The notes under the pieces are model-generated. The model worked only from the letters and a program-made list of their open reading frames with translations. It was not told where the DNA came from and ran no database searches. A DNA stretch of 64,000 nucleotides, from assembly GCA_046296415.1 (NCBI GenBank), contig JBKBLN010000002.1, positions 310,001 through 374,000 of the forward strand. Reading direction: 5' to 3'. This document shows positions 41,781 to 51,643 of this stretch, piece after piece; position 1 is the stretch's first letter, and every line of letters begins with the position of its first letter. This DNA is from CAYNRA01 sp046296415. GTDB taxonomy: Bacteria; Bacteroidota; Bacteroidia; Cytophagales; Spirosomataceae. Made by a program: the position numbers and the translations under genes.

Positions 41781-43262
41781 TTGGTCAATTACCGTCAAAC
41801 TTTAGCCTCCTACCCTATTTTTTCAATCATCGGCGGAGTAGCCGACGCGCTTCAATGGGAGGTCTATGTCATTGGGGGATTTGTTCGGGATATCATCCTA
41901 CAAAGGCCTTCTAAAGATATTGACATTGTTGTAGTCGGCTCGGGTATAGCCTTCGCCGAAGCCGTTGCCAAGGCATTACCCTATGACGCAAAGGTCAATA
42001 CATTTAAAAATTTTGGTACCGCTCAAATTCGATATCATGATTTGGATATTGAATTTGTAGGTGCTCGAAAGGAATCATATCGCTCCGACTCGCGGAAACC
42101 GATTGTTGAGGACGGTACACTTCAAGATGATCAATTTCGACGTGATTTCACCATCAACGCCTTGGGAATCTCACTCAATAAAGAACGGTTTGGTGAATTA
42201 ATCGATCCATTTCAAGGACTTTCAGATCTGGAGAATAAGATCATACGAACACCCTTAGATCCTGATATTACCTTCTCCGATGACCCCTTGCGGATGTTAC
42301 GGGCCATTCGATTTGCCAGCCAGTTGTCATTTGATATCGAAACCGAAACGTTTTTGGCTTTAGGAAGAATGCGCGAACGCATGTCCATTTTGGCTCAAGA
42401 ACGAATTACCGATGAGCTGAATAAAATTATATTAAGTCCAAAGCCTTCCTACGGATTTAAATTGTTAGATCAAGCCGGCATTTTAAACGGTTTGTTTCCC
42501 GATTTGGTCAAGCTCAAAGGAGTAGAAACGCAAGATGGCAAAAGTCATAAAGACAATTTTTACCATACGCTTCAAGTCTTGGACAACGTGGCGATTCGCT
42601 CCAATAGCCTTTGGTTACGGTGGGCTGCCATTTTGCACGATATTGCCAAACCAGCCACGAAACGATTTCATCCCCGAGCTGGGTGGACTTTTCATGGCCA
42701 CGAGGAGTTGGGCGCACGTTGGGTAAAAGGAATATTCCGGAAGTTCAAATTACCTCTGGATCAAAAAATGCGATCGGTGGAGAATTTGGTTCGACTTCAC
42801 CTACGTCCGATTGCCTTAGCCAAGGATGGCGTCACCGACAGCGCCTTAAGAAGATTGTTGGTGGATGCAGGGGAAGACTTGGAGGATTTAATGATTCTAT
42901 GTCGAGCCGATATCACATCCAAAGATCCCAATCGGGTGCGAAAATATTTAAAAAATTTCGATCGGGTGGAGGAAATGCTGATTGAACTCGAAGTGAAGGA
43001 TCAATTACGTAATTTTCAACCCATTATCACGGGCGAAATGATCATGGCGGTATTTGGTCTTACTCCCTCTCGAGAAGTCGGGTTAATCAAAACTACCTTA
43101 CGAGAAGCTATTTTAGATGGCGTAATTCCAAATTCCTTTCCAGAGGCTTTTTCAATGCTTCTTGAGGAGGGTGCACGCCACGGGTTCAAACCCATACAAA
43201 CTGCAGATGAAGTAGCACAATTACTACCTAAACCCTCAATACATTCTGATTCCAATGGATAA
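41781..43262 (+). CDS. cca: CCA tRNA nucleotidyltransferase / poly(A)-type polymerase with HD domain
   Basis: Class II nucleotidyltransferase that adds or repairs the 3' CCA of tRNAs, needed because neither tRNA gene seen here encodes CCA. In 493 residues: GGFVRD at 32-37, metal-binding D46 and D48 (KDIDIVV), RRDFTINALG, DPLRMLRAIRFASQL, and an HD domain (WAAILHDIAKP). The family start is only accessible at TTG, since upstream in-frame codons end at a TGA 9 bases before it. The neighbouring 43255 gene overlaps its 3' end by 8 bases. Confidence 0.94.
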   Translation: MVNYRQTLASYPIFSIIGGVADALQWEVYVIGGFVRDIILQRPSKDIDIVVVGSGIAFAEAVAKALPYDAKVNTFKNFGTAQIRYHDLDIEFVGARKESYRSDSRKPIVEDGTLQDDQFRRDFTINALGISLNKERFGELIDPFQGLSDLENKIIRTPLDPDITFSDDPLRMLRAIRFASQLSFDIETETFLALGRMRERMSILAQERITDELNKIILSPKPSYGFKLLDQAGILNGLFPDLVKLKGVETQDGKSHKDNFYHTLQVLDNVAIRSNSLWLRWAAILHDIAKPATKRFHPRAGWTFHGHEELGARWVKGIFRKFKLPLDQKMRSVENLVRLHLRPIALAKDGVTDSALRRLLVDAGEDLEDLMILCRADITSKDPNRVRKYLKNFDRVEEMLIELEVKDQLRNFQPIITGEMIMAVFGLTPSREVGLIKTTLREAILDGVIPNSFPEAFSMLLEEGARHGFKPIQTADEVAQLLPKPSIHSDSNG

Positions 43263-43461
43263 TCGTACGTTCAAACGCCTCATCGGTGGTATTCTAAGCG
43301 CCCTTGGCGCCTTATTGTTACTATTTGCCTGCTTTGCATTTATGGCCTCTGGAGATACCTTGCTAGGCCTAGACATCACGGGTGCCAAAAAATTAGCCCC
43401 AACGACTTTAGGGCTAATTTTCTTGATTTCGGGACTAGGTCTGATCAATCGTGCCGATTAA
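43255..43461 (+). CDS. Small two-helix membrane protein
   Basis: A 68-residue protein with two hydrophobic segments (about 10-32 and 48-64) and a short polar loop. No family recognised. Its ATG lies within the end of the cca gene (8-base overlap), suggesting translational coupling, and its stop overlaps the convergent DUF2851 gene by 4 bases. Confidence 0.5.
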   Translation: MDNRTFKRLIGGILSALGALLLLFACFAFMASGDTLLGLDITGAKKLAPTTLGLIFLISGLGLINRAD

Positions 43462-44747
43462 GATCTAAAAATAAAGTGGCCTACCGGGCAAAGTGCACAT
43501 CGTTTTGGTTGGCAGAAGTCACGGTATAATCCAATTAAACCTTGGGCGTCCCCTGCGGTAGGGATTTGGATTTTCAAATGATTTTGCCATTGATCCAAAA
43601 GACTGTTGGATTCAGGTGGTAAATCAAATAACCATTGGTAGGCTCTTTTCTCTCTATCGAATTCGTCCCAGTACCGACCAACGAAGATTTGGTAAGGGAT
43701 TAAAATATTGATAAGCAGGCGATCAACCGCACCCAAGGGCAAAGCTACATGGGGATGTTTTCCTTCTTTCTCAAATCGATTTCGCTGATACCAATACGGA
43801 TGAACTTTTAACTCGAATAATTTTCGAGCTGTATGCACATCGGTTGGTTCCAGGAATGTCGCATGAAGGTGGTGTGTTTTCCTCAAAAAGGCCACCCATT
43901 GGGCGATTCGAAGAGTTGGAAAATTGGTGGGACGGGTTCGACCAAACTTCCAATACACCGCCTCCATGGTTCGGTCTGTCCATGTATACTTGCGTTTGAA
44001 AAACTGAAACCACGTGATCCATTCCTTGATTTGGGGGTCTTCGGACTGTTCGGGCAGTAAGCCAGACATTCCAAAATAAAGTGCCTCCATAGTTTCTGGC
44101 TCAGACCTCAGTCGGGCCATGGTCGAGTATTGAACTCGTTCTGCCAAAGTATCCATGGATTCCTTGTGCAAGGAGAAACCAAAACCTTGCGCACTCCATC
44201 GATAAGCTGTTTCTTCCCAATTTTTGTTGGTTGAATCAAACAGTGCATGTAGTTCGTCCACTTTTTTATTTATCCTTTCCAAAAGAGCACGTTGAATTGC
44301 CTGTGAGTATACATCTTGGGGAATAACCCACTCGTGGGAAGCGCAGGCAATAAAACGACTCTTGTCGGGAAATCGAATGAGATCTCGGTAGTGTTTGTAC
44401 AAGGCAGGCGAAACAAAGGAGACGAGCTCCACCGTGGGCATAGGGGATCCATCGGGTCGACGAATTTCGAGGTCTTCCTCCCAAACCAAATGCAAAATGA
44501 CGGTATTGTAGGCAGGATCTTGAGTATGTCCGTGGGCTTTCCAATCACTGGCCTTCCAATGAACTTCAACATGACCAAACCATTCCACCCCTTGAATGAG
44601 GAGACGGGCATGTTGAAAATCGGGACCTGATTGCGTGTGATGTACCCCGGGAGATACCACTTGGATGGATTCTCCTCGGGTGGTAACCAAAGGAGATCTG
44701 GACAATACTTGGTATTGCCAAACATAGTGTAGGAAAAATTCATTCAT
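43458..44747 (-). CDS. DUF2851 family protein
   Basis: A 429-residue member of a Bacteroidota-typical family. The N-terminus MNEFFLHYVWQYQVL and VVSPGVHHTQSGPDFQHARLLIQGVEWFGHVEVHWKASDW are highly conserved, and the protein ends in CQPKRCALCPVG, a possible metal-binding cysteine cluster. Function is unknown; nothing in the context informs it. It is followed 14 bases upstream by pyrF on the same strand, so co-transcription is likely. Confidence 0.92.
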   Translation of the reverse strand: MNEFFLHYVWQYQVLSRSPLVTTRGESIQVVSPGVHHTQSGPDFQHARLLIQGVEWFGHVEVHWKASDWKAHGHTQDPAYNTVILHLVWEEDLEIRRPDGSPMPTVELVSFVSPALYKHYRDLIRFPDKSRFIACASHEWVIPQDVYSQAIQRALLERINKKVDELHALFDSTNKNWEETAYRWSAQGFGFSLHKESMDTLAERVQYSTMARLRSEPETMEALYFGMSGLLPEQSEDPQIKEWITWFQFFKRKYTWTDRTMEAVYWKFGRTRPTNFPTLRIAQWVAFLRKTHHLHATFLEPTDVHTARKLFELKVHPYWYQRNRFEKEGKHPHVALPLGAVDRLLINILIPYQIFVGRYWDEFDREKRAYQWLFDLPPESNSLLDQWQNHLKIQIPTAGDAQGLIGLYRDFCQPKRCALCPVGHFIFRS

Positions 44748-44761
44748 GGCTAGTTTTTAAA

Positions 44762-45598
44762 CTAGTCCAAGATATTGAATTTTTGAAGATAATGCGCCAT
44801 TTCTTCCTGGTATTTTTTGGCTACCTCACCTGCTTTTTCAGCAAAATCTTCTGTTGAACTGGCGTATAGAATAGCTCTTGACGCATTGACCAATAGACCA
44901 ACGTCTTGATTCAATCCGTGATCAGCCACATCCTCTAGGCTTCCTCCTTGAGCACCGACGCCCGGAACAAGTAAAAAATGGTCCGGAATGATCGATCGAA
45001 CTTGTTTTAGGTAGGCGGTTTGGGTGGCCCCTACGACGTACATGAGGTTTTCGGGAGTGCCCCATGATTGTGAGGTACGTAAAACCTCCTCATAGAGATG
45101 AGCCCCGTTGGCGAGGGATAATTGTTGAAAATCTTGAGATCCCTCATTGGAGGTTAAACCGAGCAAAATGACCCATTTTTCAGGAAAATCGAAGAACGGA
45201 GTAACCGAGTCTTTTCCCATATAGGGTGCTACCGTGATGGAATCGAACGACATTCCGCTTGACTTGACGTCGAAAAAGGCCTTAGCATACAGGCGTGAGG
45301 TATTTCCGATATCGCCTCGTTTGGCATCGGCGATTGAAAAACAATTGGAGGGAATGTAGTTCCAGACTTTTTGTAAGGTAGTCCAACCAGCCGCACCAAG
45401 TGCTTCAAAAAAAGCAATATTGGGTTTGTAAGCCACTGCAAAGGGAGAAGTGGCATCGATGATGGCCTTGCAAAACGAAAAAATGGGATCAGGATCCAGT
45501 GCCAGGTGGGAAGGGATTTTGGACAGGTCGGGGTCAAGACCCACGCACAAAAATGATTTTTTCGCTTTGATTTGGTCAACCAATTGTTGGCGCGTCAT
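44762..45598 (-). CDS. pyrF: Orotidine-5'-phosphate decarboxylase (type 2)
   Basis: PyrF makes UMP from OMP. The chosen ATG (MTRQQLVDQIKAKKSFLCVGLDPDLSKIP) gives 278 residues, the length of the long bacterial type-2 PyrF. Motifs seen include CVGLDPD, AYKPNIAFFEALG, SIADAKRGDIGNTS (the catalytic D-x-K-x-x-D) and LVPGVGAQGG. The frame extends 42 codons upstream without family resemblance. A TACCTTTG box on the minus strand at 45628-45621 fits a promoter 22 bases before the ATG. Confidence 0.95.
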   Translation of the reverse strand: MTRQQLVDQIKAKKSFLCVGLDPDLSKIPSHLALDPDPIFSFCKAIIDATSPFAVAYKPNIAFFEALGAAGWTTLQKVWNYIPSNCFSIADAKRGDIGNTSRLYAKAFFDVKSSGMSFDSITVAPYMGKDSVTPFFDFPEKWVILLGLTSNEGSQDFQQLSLANGAHLYEEVLRTSQSWGTPENLMYVVGATQTAYLKQVRSIIPDHFLLVPGVGAQGGSLEDVADHGLNQDVGLLVNASRAILYASSTEDFAEKAGEVAKKYQEEMAHYLQKFNILD

Positions 45599-45620
45599 GA
45601 GAATGGAGTCGTTTTGAAAG

Positions 45621-45628
45621 CAAAGGTA
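45621..45628 (-). promoter_or_regulatory. pyrF -7 box
   Basis: TACCTTTG on the minus strand, an exact match to TAnnTTTG. No clear -33 element at the expected distance. Confidence 0.45.
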
Positions 45629-45679
45629 AGTTGAAAACGCAAGAATCGGATAATTTAGACGGAAGTATGTAAAAAATAC

Positions 45680-45687
45680 TACCTTTG
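45680..45687 (+). promoter_or_regulatory. rmlC -7 box
   Basis: TACCTTTG on the plus strand, 26 bases before the rmlC ATG. Back-to-back with the pyrF box. Confidence 0.5.
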
Positions 45688-45713
45688 CATTTAGGTAACT
45701 ATGAAAGGAACGT

Positions 45714-46256
45714 ATGGAATTCAAAGCTACGTCTATACAGGGCGTGATTGAAATCTTTCCCCGGGTTTTTGGGGATGAAAGAGGCTATTTTTTTGAATCG
45801 TATCAACGAGCTCTCTTCGTTGCGAATGGCATAACAGAGGAGTTTGTTCAAGATAATCAATCTTTTTCCAAAAAAGGGGTGGTTCGTGGACTTCACTTGC
45901 AACGTGCCCCCTTTGCACAAGGTAAGCTCGTTCGGGTAATTCAAGGACGCGTTTTGGATGTGGCCGTCGATGTTCGTCCTCACTCTCCTACTTTCGGTCA
46001 ATTTGTGGCGGTTGAGCTCTCCACAGAAAAGCAAAATATGCTGTATATCCCACCAGGGTTTGCTCATGGCTTTGCCACTTTAGAGGATGCTATTTTCTCT
46101 TACAAGTGTACTCAGCTGTACGACAAGGCCTCTGAGGGCGGGATACTGTGGAATGATCCCACGTTGGGAATTAACTGGCAAATTGACTCCCCTATTGTTT
46201 CAGATAAAGACCAAGTCTTACCGACGTTCAAGGAATTCAAAAAACTGTGGCTTTAA
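45714..46256 (+). CDS. rmlC: dTDP-4-dehydrorhamnose 3,5-epimerase
   Basis: RmlC (RfbC) makes dTDP-4-keto-L-rhamnose. The 180 residues carry the catalytic H61 in VVRGLHLQ, K71 following the basic pocket, and Y130 in FSYKCTQLYDKASEGGILWND, matching the usual His/Lys/Tyr set. rmlA, rmlB and rmlD are not in the window, so the rhamnose pathway genes are scattered. It converges with the metalloprotease gene and overlaps it by 4 bases. Confidence 0.96.
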   Translation: MEFKATSIQGVIEIFPRVFGDERGYFFESYQRALFVANGITEEFVQDNQSFSKKGVVRGLHLQRAPFAQGKLVRVIQGRVLDVAVDVRPHSPTFGQFVAVELSTEKQNMLYIPPGFAHGFATLEDAIFSYKCTQLYDKASEGGILWNDPTLGINWQIDSPIVSDKDQVLPTFKEFKKLWL

Positions 46257-48766
46257 GGTTGCAAAGGACAGCCTAGCTGGGTTTGCGCCAAAAATGTACC
46301 TCCAGGCTTTACCTCAAACCCTGGATTTAACTCGATGGACTGGCCGGCTGATACTTTACTTTTCAATGTAGACAAATTAGTCTGTATCTGTAGTGTTTGT
46401 GTAGCCTCTTGAAAATACCAAGTTTGAGCTGGATTGGGTACTAGGCTTGCCGTGAATTGCTGTGGGCACGTATAGACCAATACCTCTTCCCATTCCCCGT
46501 AGTGATCGACCCCCCCAAAAGAAGTTGCTCGACACGGTTGCGTAGGAAGTATATCGAATTGTAGATGCACCCGGATTCGCTTTTGACCTGGGGGCACATC
46601 GACCGGGACAGTGAAGGGAATCGTTGTAGAAGACCAAATCGAGGGATTCAACGTGCCTACCGGAGTCCAAGAATCATCCGCTTGGTAATTGATCCATACC
46701 GCCAAACCTTCTCTGTACAAAGATTCGGCATTTTCAATCGTAAGCGTATACGCTTGGCCTCCCACGAGCGTAGGGAGGGTAGTCCAATCCCTAAAGAATC
46801 CTGACTGATCACAACCAGAAGAACGATCGTACACTATTTGGTTTGAGGCATTTCGAAGGGTCATCCGAGTGATGACATCTCGATCTGAGCAAGTCAAGGC
46901 GGGCAATGTACAAACGGTACAGTTTCTTACTTGAGTGGCTTGCACTGGAACGCGATCGGAGGCTACACAATTGCCAGATTCTTTACATTGTGCGTAGTAG
47001 ACAGGTGAATTATTTCGATAGGCTGGGGTGGTCAATGTATTTCCTGTTCCTACGAGGGAGGTGGATTCTGAAGAGGCAAACCATTGAATCTGGGTGGGGC
47101 AATTCGCCTGAACTTGAATGGAATTCGCCACTTCTTGATTACAGGTCAAATTTGCAGCAGGTATGGGTGCGATCATTTTTCCCCCAAAGGTTATTTTTAC
47201 CTCAGTACGTGCAGAGGTTCCGCAATCGTCCAAGGTGCAGTCGACAAAGTAAGAGGTAGTTTTGTTTAAGACAGGCGTATTAAAAACAGGGCCCATGGCA
47301 AGCAGAGTACCTCCAGTGGCTTGTGTGTACCATCTATAATACCCACCTAAACAGCCTGCGGGGCTAAGTTCAAATGAGCCTGACGTTTCGCATGTTGATA
47401 TCGAGGAAATTAGAGGGGCTGAGACAGCCATCGTAAGTCCCTCTGCTGCATTTACTTCTGCAAGCATTTTTGCTTTAGGCATTGGACCAAAGCCGTTCGC
47501 AAAATTGACTCCAACGCCTCCAATTAAATGACAGTAACTCATGATGGTACCTCCTCCATTTGTTGGTATAGGACCGGATGTACAAGGCCCGTTTTCATTG
47601 GCATATCCTGCGGCAGGGCCACAATTATCAATAGTCCCGCCAGGCCATGAACACGAATGGGTATGCGGAAGCCCAAAGTTATGGCCAATTTCATGAGCAA
47701 TTACATAAACCGACCACGAGTAATCGGGTAGATAAACAATTTGAGTTGCTATACTTCCACTCACCCCAAATGCAAAATCTTGATTATTAAATCCAAAAAC
47801 CGCTCGTTGTGTCATATTTTGATACACGGAAGGTCCAGACAAAACATAAGCAACCCCACCTCCTATATTTTTTGAGGTAACAAAATGATGCAAGTCTCCT
47901 GGAAAAGAATTTGGTTGGGTATTGTAGAAGGTTCTAACTGATGATAAAATTTGACTCGGAGACATCAGGTTGATCCAAGGATCCGGAATATCCCAAATTT
48001 TAATCCCACTAATTTGAAGCTTAACTCCATCATTTGAATACAACTGTCTGACTTGATAAAATAAACTTAGCATATATTGAAATGCAACGGACGAATCGCT
48101 GTAATAACTTTGAAACGTTACGAAATCGGTCTCGAGGTAAACCTCCACAGACTTACAACCTGAGGCAGAAAGTGGACCCATTTGCCTCGCTTTTTTTACA
48201 GTTGCAGGTGCCGGCATTTCGATTTCTCCAACACATGGGATAGGTTTGGCTTCCACGTGCTCACTGGATTTAAAAAAAACATGTTGAGAACCATTCGAAT
48301 TGATCACTTCACTTAAGGTCCATTTTTCTTGATCCACCTCGATGGCCCCCGACCACCCGTTCTCGACCTTCATTAATGCAACTTTTGAATTTTTTTTATT
48401 TTTTACGTGACCTGTAAAAAATCGTGGCATTTCACCTTCAAACTTTTTCCCTGATGCCAGGGTAACCTTAAATGAATCAGTCAAAGGAAAGGTTTCTTGT
48501 AATTCAAGTGATAAGTCTTCTCCTTTTACATTCGGGAGAACCATATTTTGGGAGCTAGAAAATTGGAGGGCATTCGTTGAACCTGGAGCAGGAATAAATT
48601 TAATGACTCTCAAGGATGGCATACTTTTTACCTTATCTGAAATATCTTTTGGCCATGAATTGACGGGCACCAATTCTGCTTGAATTTGACCAACACTGTC
48701 ATTCAGTCCGAAAGTCCCGATAAGAAGAAATAGTATAAAATAAACCTTGTAAACATTTGTACCCAT
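46253..48766 (-). CDS. Secreted reprolysin-like zinc metalloprotease
   Basis: An 837-residue secreted protein. After the signal peptide (MGTNVYKVYFILFLLIGTFG) comes a prodomain-like region (about 30-190), then a metzincin catalytic domain with H358EIGHNFGLPH368 (H358, H362, H368 zinc ligands, E359 catalytic) and the later MSYCHLIGG Met-turn. Downstream are Ig-like or HYR-like segments containing CTLDDCGTS and CPTQIQWF, and the end ELNPGFEVKPGGTFLAQ resembles the 3-coathanger domain of Cytophagales surface proteins. It probably acts on extracellular proteins. No T9SS CTD was recognised. Confidence 0.9.
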   Translation of the reverse strand: MGTNVYKVYFILFLLIGTFGLNDSVGQIQAELVPVNSWPKDISDKVKSMPSLRVIKFIPAPGSTNALQFSSSQNMVLPNVKGEDLSLELQETFPLTDSFKVTLASGKKFEGEMPRFFTGHVKNKKNSKVALMKVENGWSGAIEVDQEKWTLSEVINSNGSQHVFFKSSEHVEAKPIPCVGEIEMPAPATVKKARQMGPLSASGCKSVEVYLETDFVTFQSYYSDSSVAFQYMLSLFYQVRQLYSNDGVKLQISGIKIWDIPDPWINLMSPSQILSSVRTFYNTQPNSFPGDLHHFVTSKNIGGGVAYVLSGPSVYQNMTQRAVFGFNNQDFAFGVSGSIATQIVYLPDYSWSVYVIAHEIGHNFGLPHTHSCSWPGGTIDNCGPAAGYANENGPCTSGPIPTNGGGTIMSYCHLIGGVGVNFANGFGPMPKAKMLAEVNAAEGLTMAVSAPLISSISTCETSGSFELSPAGCLGGYYRWYTQATGGTLLAMGPVFNTPVLNKTTSYFVDCTLDDCGTSARTEVKITFGGKMIAPIPAANLTCNQEVANSIQVQANCPTQIQWFASSESTSLVGTGNTLTTPAYRNNSPVYYAQCKESGNCVASDRVPVQATQVRNCTVCTLPALTCSDRDVITRMTLRNASNQIVYDRSSGCDQSGFFRDWTTLPTLVGGQAYTLTIENAESLYREGLAVWINYQADDSWTPVGTLNPSIWSSTTIPFTVPVDVPPGQKRIRVHLQFDILPTQPCRATSFGGVDHYGEWEEVLVYTCPQQFTASLVPNPAQTWYFQEATQTLQIQTNLSTLKSKVSAGQSIELNPGFEVKPGGTFLAQTQLGCPLQP

Positions 48767-48880
48767 ATATCTGGACTAAAAAGATGTCGCTTAAAAAAAA
48801 GTAAATTACCACAGGTAATCGGAATAAACCAAATAAATGCCATCATTTGACTACCTTTACACCGGAAGATTTACTATACA

Positions 48881-50113
48881 ATGAAATTTGACGACTACCG
48901 GCTAAGCCCTGAAATCAAAAAAAACTTAGCCGATTTAGGCTTTAAAAGGCCTACGGATATACAATACAAAGCCATTCCCTCCATTTTGAATGGAGAGGAT
49001 GTCATGGCCATTGCCCAAACTGGAACGGGAAAGACAGCGGCCTTTGCCATTCCCCTAATTCATCAAATTCAACAGAAAAAAAGCAGTCGGAGATCCTCGG
49101 GTGTTCGGGCGTTGGTTATGGTACCCACACGGGAGTTGGCCCAGCAAATTACCCAAGTATTCAATCAAATCGGCAAACATACCAAAGTCAAAACGGTATC
49201 CTTAATGGGTGGTGTTGACCAAGACCCGCAGATCAGAGCGTTGGTCCAGGGTGTGGACATTGTCGTGGCTACCCCCGGGCGTTTGTTTGATTTAATTGCA
49301 CAAGGTTATCTACCTTTGGATTTCGTGGATACCTTGGTTTTGGATGAGGCCGACCGGATGTTGATGCTTGGATTTTTCGATGACATTCAAGCAGTTCTTC
49401 GAAAAATGGGTACAAAGCGCCAAACCCTTTTTTTCTCGGCAACTTTGAATGAAGAAATCAAAAAGATGGCCTATTTGGTGGTTAGAAATGCTTTGCGGAT
49501 TCAAATCGCCCCAAGCCAACGTATCAACAAAAACATCCATCATGTCGTCACTCAGGTTGAACCAGACGACAAACGCTTTTTCCTGGAACGGCTAATCAAA
49601 GAATATCCGGAAGGAAAAGGGATCGTTTTTGTCCGAACGAAAGTACGTGCCGAACGCGTCAAGGCGGCATTGCAACGAGTGGGTATACAAAGTGAAACTA
49701 TTCATGGCGATAAAATCCAAAAAGAACGATTTGATGTTTTACAGCAGTTTCGCGCGGGAAAAGTTGCCTTGCTGATTGCCACTGATGTCAGCGCCCGTGG
49801 AATCGACTTACCGGGGGTTGACTATGTGGTCAACTACGATGTTCCAGAGGAAACCGAGAATTACATTCACCGCATTGGCCGGACAGGCCGTGGAATGGCC
49901 AAAGGCAGAGCGTACACCTTTTGTAGTACCGACGAAAAACCTCTACTTAAAGCCATCGAGGAATACCTTCAACAACCCATTGAAGTGTTGAATATCGATT
50001 CTACCACTTACCAAGAAACGGTCCTTTTCTCCGAAGATCCTACTCGGACCTACGACTGGAAAGCACTCATTGCAGAACAGGATCAAATCAAACCCAAAAA
50101 GAAACGAAAATAA
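48881..50113 (+). CDS. DEAD-box RNA helicase (RhlE-type)
   Basis: The 410 residues contain all DEAD-box motifs: FDDYRLSPEIKKNLADLGFKRPTDIQ (Q motif), AQTGTGKT at 45-52, PTRELA, VATPGR, LDEADRM, FFSAT, ATDVSARGIDLPGVDYV and HRIGRTGR. The C-terminal basic tail (KPKKKRK) suits RNA binding. RhlE-type helicases act in ribosome assembly and cold adaptation. It is co-oriented with the glutamate-synthase-like gene, 54 bases apart. Confidence 0.95.
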   Translation: MKFDDYRLSPEIKKNLADLGFKRPTDIQYKAIPSILNGEDVMAIAQTGTGKTAAFAIPLIHQIQQKKSSRRSSGVRALVMVPTRELAQQITQVFNQIGKHTKVKTVSLMGGVDQDPQIRALVQGVDIVVATPGRLFDLIAQGYLPLDFVDTLVLDEADRMLMLGFFDDIQAVLRKMGTKRQTLFFSATLNEEIKKMAYLVVRNALRIQIAPSQRINKNIHHVVTQVEPDDKRFFLERLIKEYPEGKGIVFVRTKVRAERVKAALQRVGIQSETIHGDKIQKERFDVLQQFRAGKVALLIATDVSARGIDLPGVDYVVNYDVPEETENYIHRIGRTGRGMAKGRAYTFCSTDEKPLLKAIEEYLQQPIEVLNIDSTTYQETVLFSEDPTRTYDWKALIAEQDQIKPKKKRK

Positions 50114-50123
50114 CCCGCAACTG

Positions 50124-50166
50124 ATACTAAGACTTATATATACTCGTTTTTATATAAACTTAGTAT
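50124..50166 (+). promoter_or_regulatory. Two-step hairpin directly before the glutamate-synthase-like gene
   Basis: ATACTAAG (50124-50131) pairs with CTTAGTAT (50159-50166), and TTATATA (50134-50140) with TATATAA (50151-50157), around a 10-base loop. It ends one base before the ATG at 50168. There is no T-run, so it is not a canonical terminator of the helicase gene. Confidence 0.5.
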
Positions 50167-50167
50167 T

Positions 50168-51643
50168 ATGAATTTACCAGAAATACCTTGGCTTTTGCTC
50201 TTTTTTATTGTGTTGCTTGTCGTGGCTATTCGCGATCGTTGGCAGAAGAAACACACAATTCGACATAATTTTCCGGTCGTTGGGCATTTGCGGTATTGGT
50301 TGGAAAGTATTGGGCCAGAGCTGAGGCAGTATATAGTGGCCAATAATCGGGAGGAGCTCCCGTTTAATCGGCAACAACGTGCTTGGATTTATGCCTCTTC
50401 CAAAAAAGAAAATAATTATACCGGATTTGGGACGGATCAAGACCTCCATGCTCCTGGGTATGTTTTTATTAAGCCTTCATTGCTTCCATTTCGACCCAGT
50501 CGAGAGCAACTGGACCAGATGCAGTTGATCCCTGCTGCTAAAACGTTTGGGACGCGTCGAAAGCGACCTTATCGACCTGCCTCCATCATCAACATCAGTG
50601 CTATGAGCTATGGATCTTTATCAAAACAAGCGGTCGAGTCCTTAAATCGAGGGGCTCTTTTGGCGGGGTGTTATCATAATACGGGGGAAGGTGGATTTGC
50701 CCCGGCGCATCAGCATGGTGCCGACGTCGTATTTCACTTGGGTACAGGTTACTTTGGCGCTCGAAATTTGGACGGCACGTTTTCTCTCGAAAAACTTGTG
50801 GAACTGACGCAACAATACCCCAAAATTCGTATGATTGAAATCAAACTTTCACAAGGCGCAAAACCCGGGAAAGGCGGGGTTTTACCTGGAAAAAAAGTGA
50901 CCGCCGAGATTGCGGCGATTCGGGGGATTCCGGAGGGGAAAGACGCCCTATCTCCGGCGTATCATACCACGTTTGACTCCATCCCCACGATGGTTCATTG
51001 GCTGGAATCCATCGGAGACGCCACGGGACTTCCGGTAGGGATAAAGGCGGCTGTTGGGAAATTAGACTATTGGGAGGAATTAGCCGACTACATGGCCACG
51101 ACTCAACTTGGGCCCGACTTCATAACCATCGACGGCGGTGAGGGAGGAACCGGCGCAGCTCCTAGATCCTTCGCCGATCACGTTTCCTTGCCGTGGGTGG
51201 ATGGCTTCAGTAAAGTATATCAGATTTTTTCCCGTCATCACCTCACGGATCGGATTGCTTTTATTGGTTCAGGGAAACTAGGCTTACCGGATAGTGCTAT
51301 TTTAGCCATGGCGATGGGGGCCGACGTCATCCAAGTGGCTCGTGAAGCCATGTTATCCATAGGATGTATTCAGGCTCAAATCTGCCATACCAATCGCTGC
51401 CCAGTGGGCATTGCCACGAATAATCAATGGCTTACATCCGGATTAGACCCTACGCTAAAGAGTGTTCGATTCGCCCATTACATCCAGAGTTTTTCAAAAG
51501 AGGTCATGGAGATCACCCATGCTTGTGGGTACGAGCATCCAAGTCAGTTTACCATGGACGATATTGAAGTATCAATGGGTAATCATGCTCAAACGGCTAC
51601 ATTACGGGCTGTGTATGGATATCAAAAAAAGGGGCAGAATTAA
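50168..51643 (+). CDS. FMN-binding glutamate synthase-like protein
   Basis: A 491-residue membrane-anchored protein with one N-terminal helix (about 6-22) and a GltB-central-domain-type TIM barrel: ASIINISAMSYGSLSKQAVESLNRGA, NTGEGGFAPAHQHGADVVFHLGTGYFG, the FMN-binding IDGGEGGTGAAP, and CIQAQICHTNRCPVGIAT, a cysteine-rich loop that could hold an Fe-S cluster as in GltB. It lacks the amidotransferase domain, so it is a stand-alone oxidoreductase of unknown substrate. It follows the helicase gene. Confidence 0.9.
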   Translation: MNLPEIPWLLLFFIVLLVVAIRDRWQKKHTIRHNFPVVGHLRYWLESIGPELRQYIVANNREELPFNRQQRAWIYASSKKENNYTGFGTDQDLHAPGYVFIKPSLLPFRPSREQLDQMQLIPAAKTFGTRRKRPYRPASIINISAMSYGSLSKQAVESLNRGALLAGCYHNTGEGGFAPAHQHGADVVFHLGTGYFGARNLDGTFSLEKLVELTQQYPKIRMIEIKLSQGAKPGKGGVLPGKKVTAEIAAIRGIPEGKDALSPAYHTTFDSIPTMVHWLESIGDATGLPVGIKAAVGKLDYWEELADYMATTQLGPDFITIDGGEGGTGAAPRSFADHVSLPWVDGFSKVYQIFSRHHLTDRIAFIGSGKLGLPDSAILAMAMGADVIQVAREAMLSIGCIQAQICHTNRCPVGIATNNQWLTSGLDPTLKSVRFAHYIQSFSKEVMEITHACGYEHPSQFTMDDIEVSMGNHAQTATLRAVYGYQKKGQN

